From Betaproteobacteria bacterium (GTDB lineage Bacteria; Pseudomonadota; Gammaproteobacteria; Burkholderiales; Usitatibacteraceae): 64,000 nt of DNA. Under the pieces are notes generated by a model that was given only the letters and a program-made list of their open reading frames with translations, was not told the origin of the DNA and did no database searches. The position numbers were made by a program, and so were the translations under genes. Where the stretch lies: the NCBI GenBank assembly GCA_016791265.1, contig JAEUMY010000012.1, positions 1-64,000 of the forward strand, read 5' to 3'. This document shows, piece by piece, positions 63,383-64,000 of this stretch (position 1 is its first letter; each line of letters opens with the position of its first letter).

Positions 63383-64000
63383 TCACTTCACCACCGCCCC
63401 ATAAATATCAAACTCGAAGTACTTGTCCTGAATCTTCTTGTATGTCCCGTTGCCGCGAATATTCGCAAGCGCGCGATTGAGCTCCTCGCGCAGCGTGTCG
63501 CCCTTGCGCACGGCGATGCCTGCGCCGTGGCCGAAGTACTTGGGATCGTTGAACGCGGCGCCGACGAAGCCGAAGCCCTTGCCCGCCGGCTTTTTCAGAA
63601 AGCCCGTATCCGCCGGCACCGCGTCCATCAGCGCCGCATCGATGCGCCCGGCGGCGAGATCGAGGAACACCTCGCTCTGCTTCGCGTAGCGAACGATGGT
63701 GCCATCCTTGAACGTGTCGGTGGCGAAGCGGTCGTGAATGGTGGTGCGCTGCACGCCGATGCGCTTGCCCTTCAGCGTTGCCGGCGTGGCGTCCGCGAAC
63801 ACGCCGACCTTGGCGATCATGCGGTTGGGCGACTGGTAGTACTTGTCGGTGAAGTCGACCGCTTTTTTGCGTTCCTCGGTGATGGACATCGACGCGATCA
63901 CGGCGTCGAACTTGCGCGCGATGAGCGACGGGATCATGCCGTCGAACTCCTGGGTGACAAGCGTGCATCGCGCCTTCAGCTCGGCGCAGAGCGCGTGGGC
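63383..64000 (-). CDS. aotJ: Arginine/ornithine ABC transporter substrate-binding protein, partial
   Basis: This periplasmic protein captures arginine/ornithine for the AotQMP transporter. About 206 C-terminal residues are visible; the frame runs open to the window edge, reading ALCAELKARCTLVTQEFDG, the usual family segment, before the internal Met at 63937. Later blocks are SLIARKFDAVIASMSITEERKKAVDFTDKYY and LKGKRIGVQRTTIHDRFA. The signal peptide is outside the window. A HIP-like copy near the C-terminus encodes RALANIRGNGTY. Confidence 0.94.
   Translation of the reverse strand, partial: AHALCAELKARCTLVTQEFDGMIPSLIARKFDAVIASMSITEERKKAVDFTDKYYQSPNRMIAKVGVFADATPATLKGKRIGVQRTTIHDRFATDTFKDGTIVRYAKQSEVFLDLAAGRIDAALMDAVPADTGFLKKPAGKGFGFVGAAFNDPKYFGHGAGIAVRKGDTLREELNRALANIRGNGTYKKIQDKYFEFDIYGAVVK
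63455..63466. repeat. HIP-like palindrome, exact copy
   Basis: GCGAATATTCGC in aotJ, read as Ala-Asn-Ile-Arg; followed by AA on the plus strand. Confidence 0.95.

Overview
The window looks like a chromosome segment of a GC-rich (mostly about 60-70% GC by eye), facultatively denitrifying proteobacterium, most likely a betaproteobacterium. The basis is the eno-ftsB pair, a periplasmic nitrate reductase operon behind an FNR/ANR box, and an arginine uptake/catabolism locus laid out like aot-argR-aru of Pseudomonas. I cannot name the species, and no rRNA, tRNA or CRISPR array was seen.

Layout. 0-3.1 kb: the 3' end of enolase, ftsB, a zinc-ribbon membrane protein, a HigBA-type toxin-antitoxin pair and napF. 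3.2-9.0 kb: napDAGHBC, divergent from napF, with a perfect FNR box between. 9.0-16 kb: an OmpW-like porin behind two perfect FNR boxes, a universal stress protein behind a related box, a DUF4010 membrane protein, a hydrolase and an MBL-fold RNase-like enzyme. 16-27.7 kb: an accessory stretch of small stand-alone enzymes (GNAT, VOC, YjbR, SnoaL-like, macrodomain, DUF1697, LRR). Inside it, 23.59-24.58 kb is a lower-GC insert of two integron gene cassettes with attC sites and no integrase in view. 27.8-32.6 kb: a signalling operon of a four-PAS histidine kinase, a lone receiver and a receiver/class III cyclase/Ser-Thr kinase fusion. 33-44 kb: NYN-domain nuclease, SpeE-like methyltransferase, PPIase, Rieske oxygenase, TPR-AraC regulator, DnaQ/GIY-YIG fusion and a TPR diguanylate cyclase. 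44-52 kb: S9 peptidase, GGDEF-EAL protein, sodB, a YdjM-like membrane protein and a GDSL lipase. 52.2-64 kb, all on the minus strand: aotJ-aotQ-aotM-aotO-aotP-argR-aruC-aruF-aruG-aruD-aruB, for arginine/ornithine import, regulation and succinylation-dependent degradation. aruE is not at the end of the operon.

The most striking signal is not a gene. The 12-bp perfect palindrome GCGAATATTCGC occurs 34 times exactly, with at least ten further near-copies, spread across the window in intergenic DNA and inside unrelated genes. Chance would give far fewer than one. In genes it is read in all three frames, as Ala-Asn-Ile-Arg, Arg-Ile-Phe-Ala or Glu-Tyr-Ser. It behaves like the highly iterated palindrome HIP1 of cyanobacteria but has a different sequence. 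It is absent from the integron cassettes, the nap structural genes (one degenerate copy in napD) and the 9-kb signalling region. I call it HIP-like below. Other repeat families are G/C-rich hairpins built on CCCCCTTGAGGGGG, one of which is translated into the N-terminus of AotP, and two kinds of REP-like intergenic palindromes.
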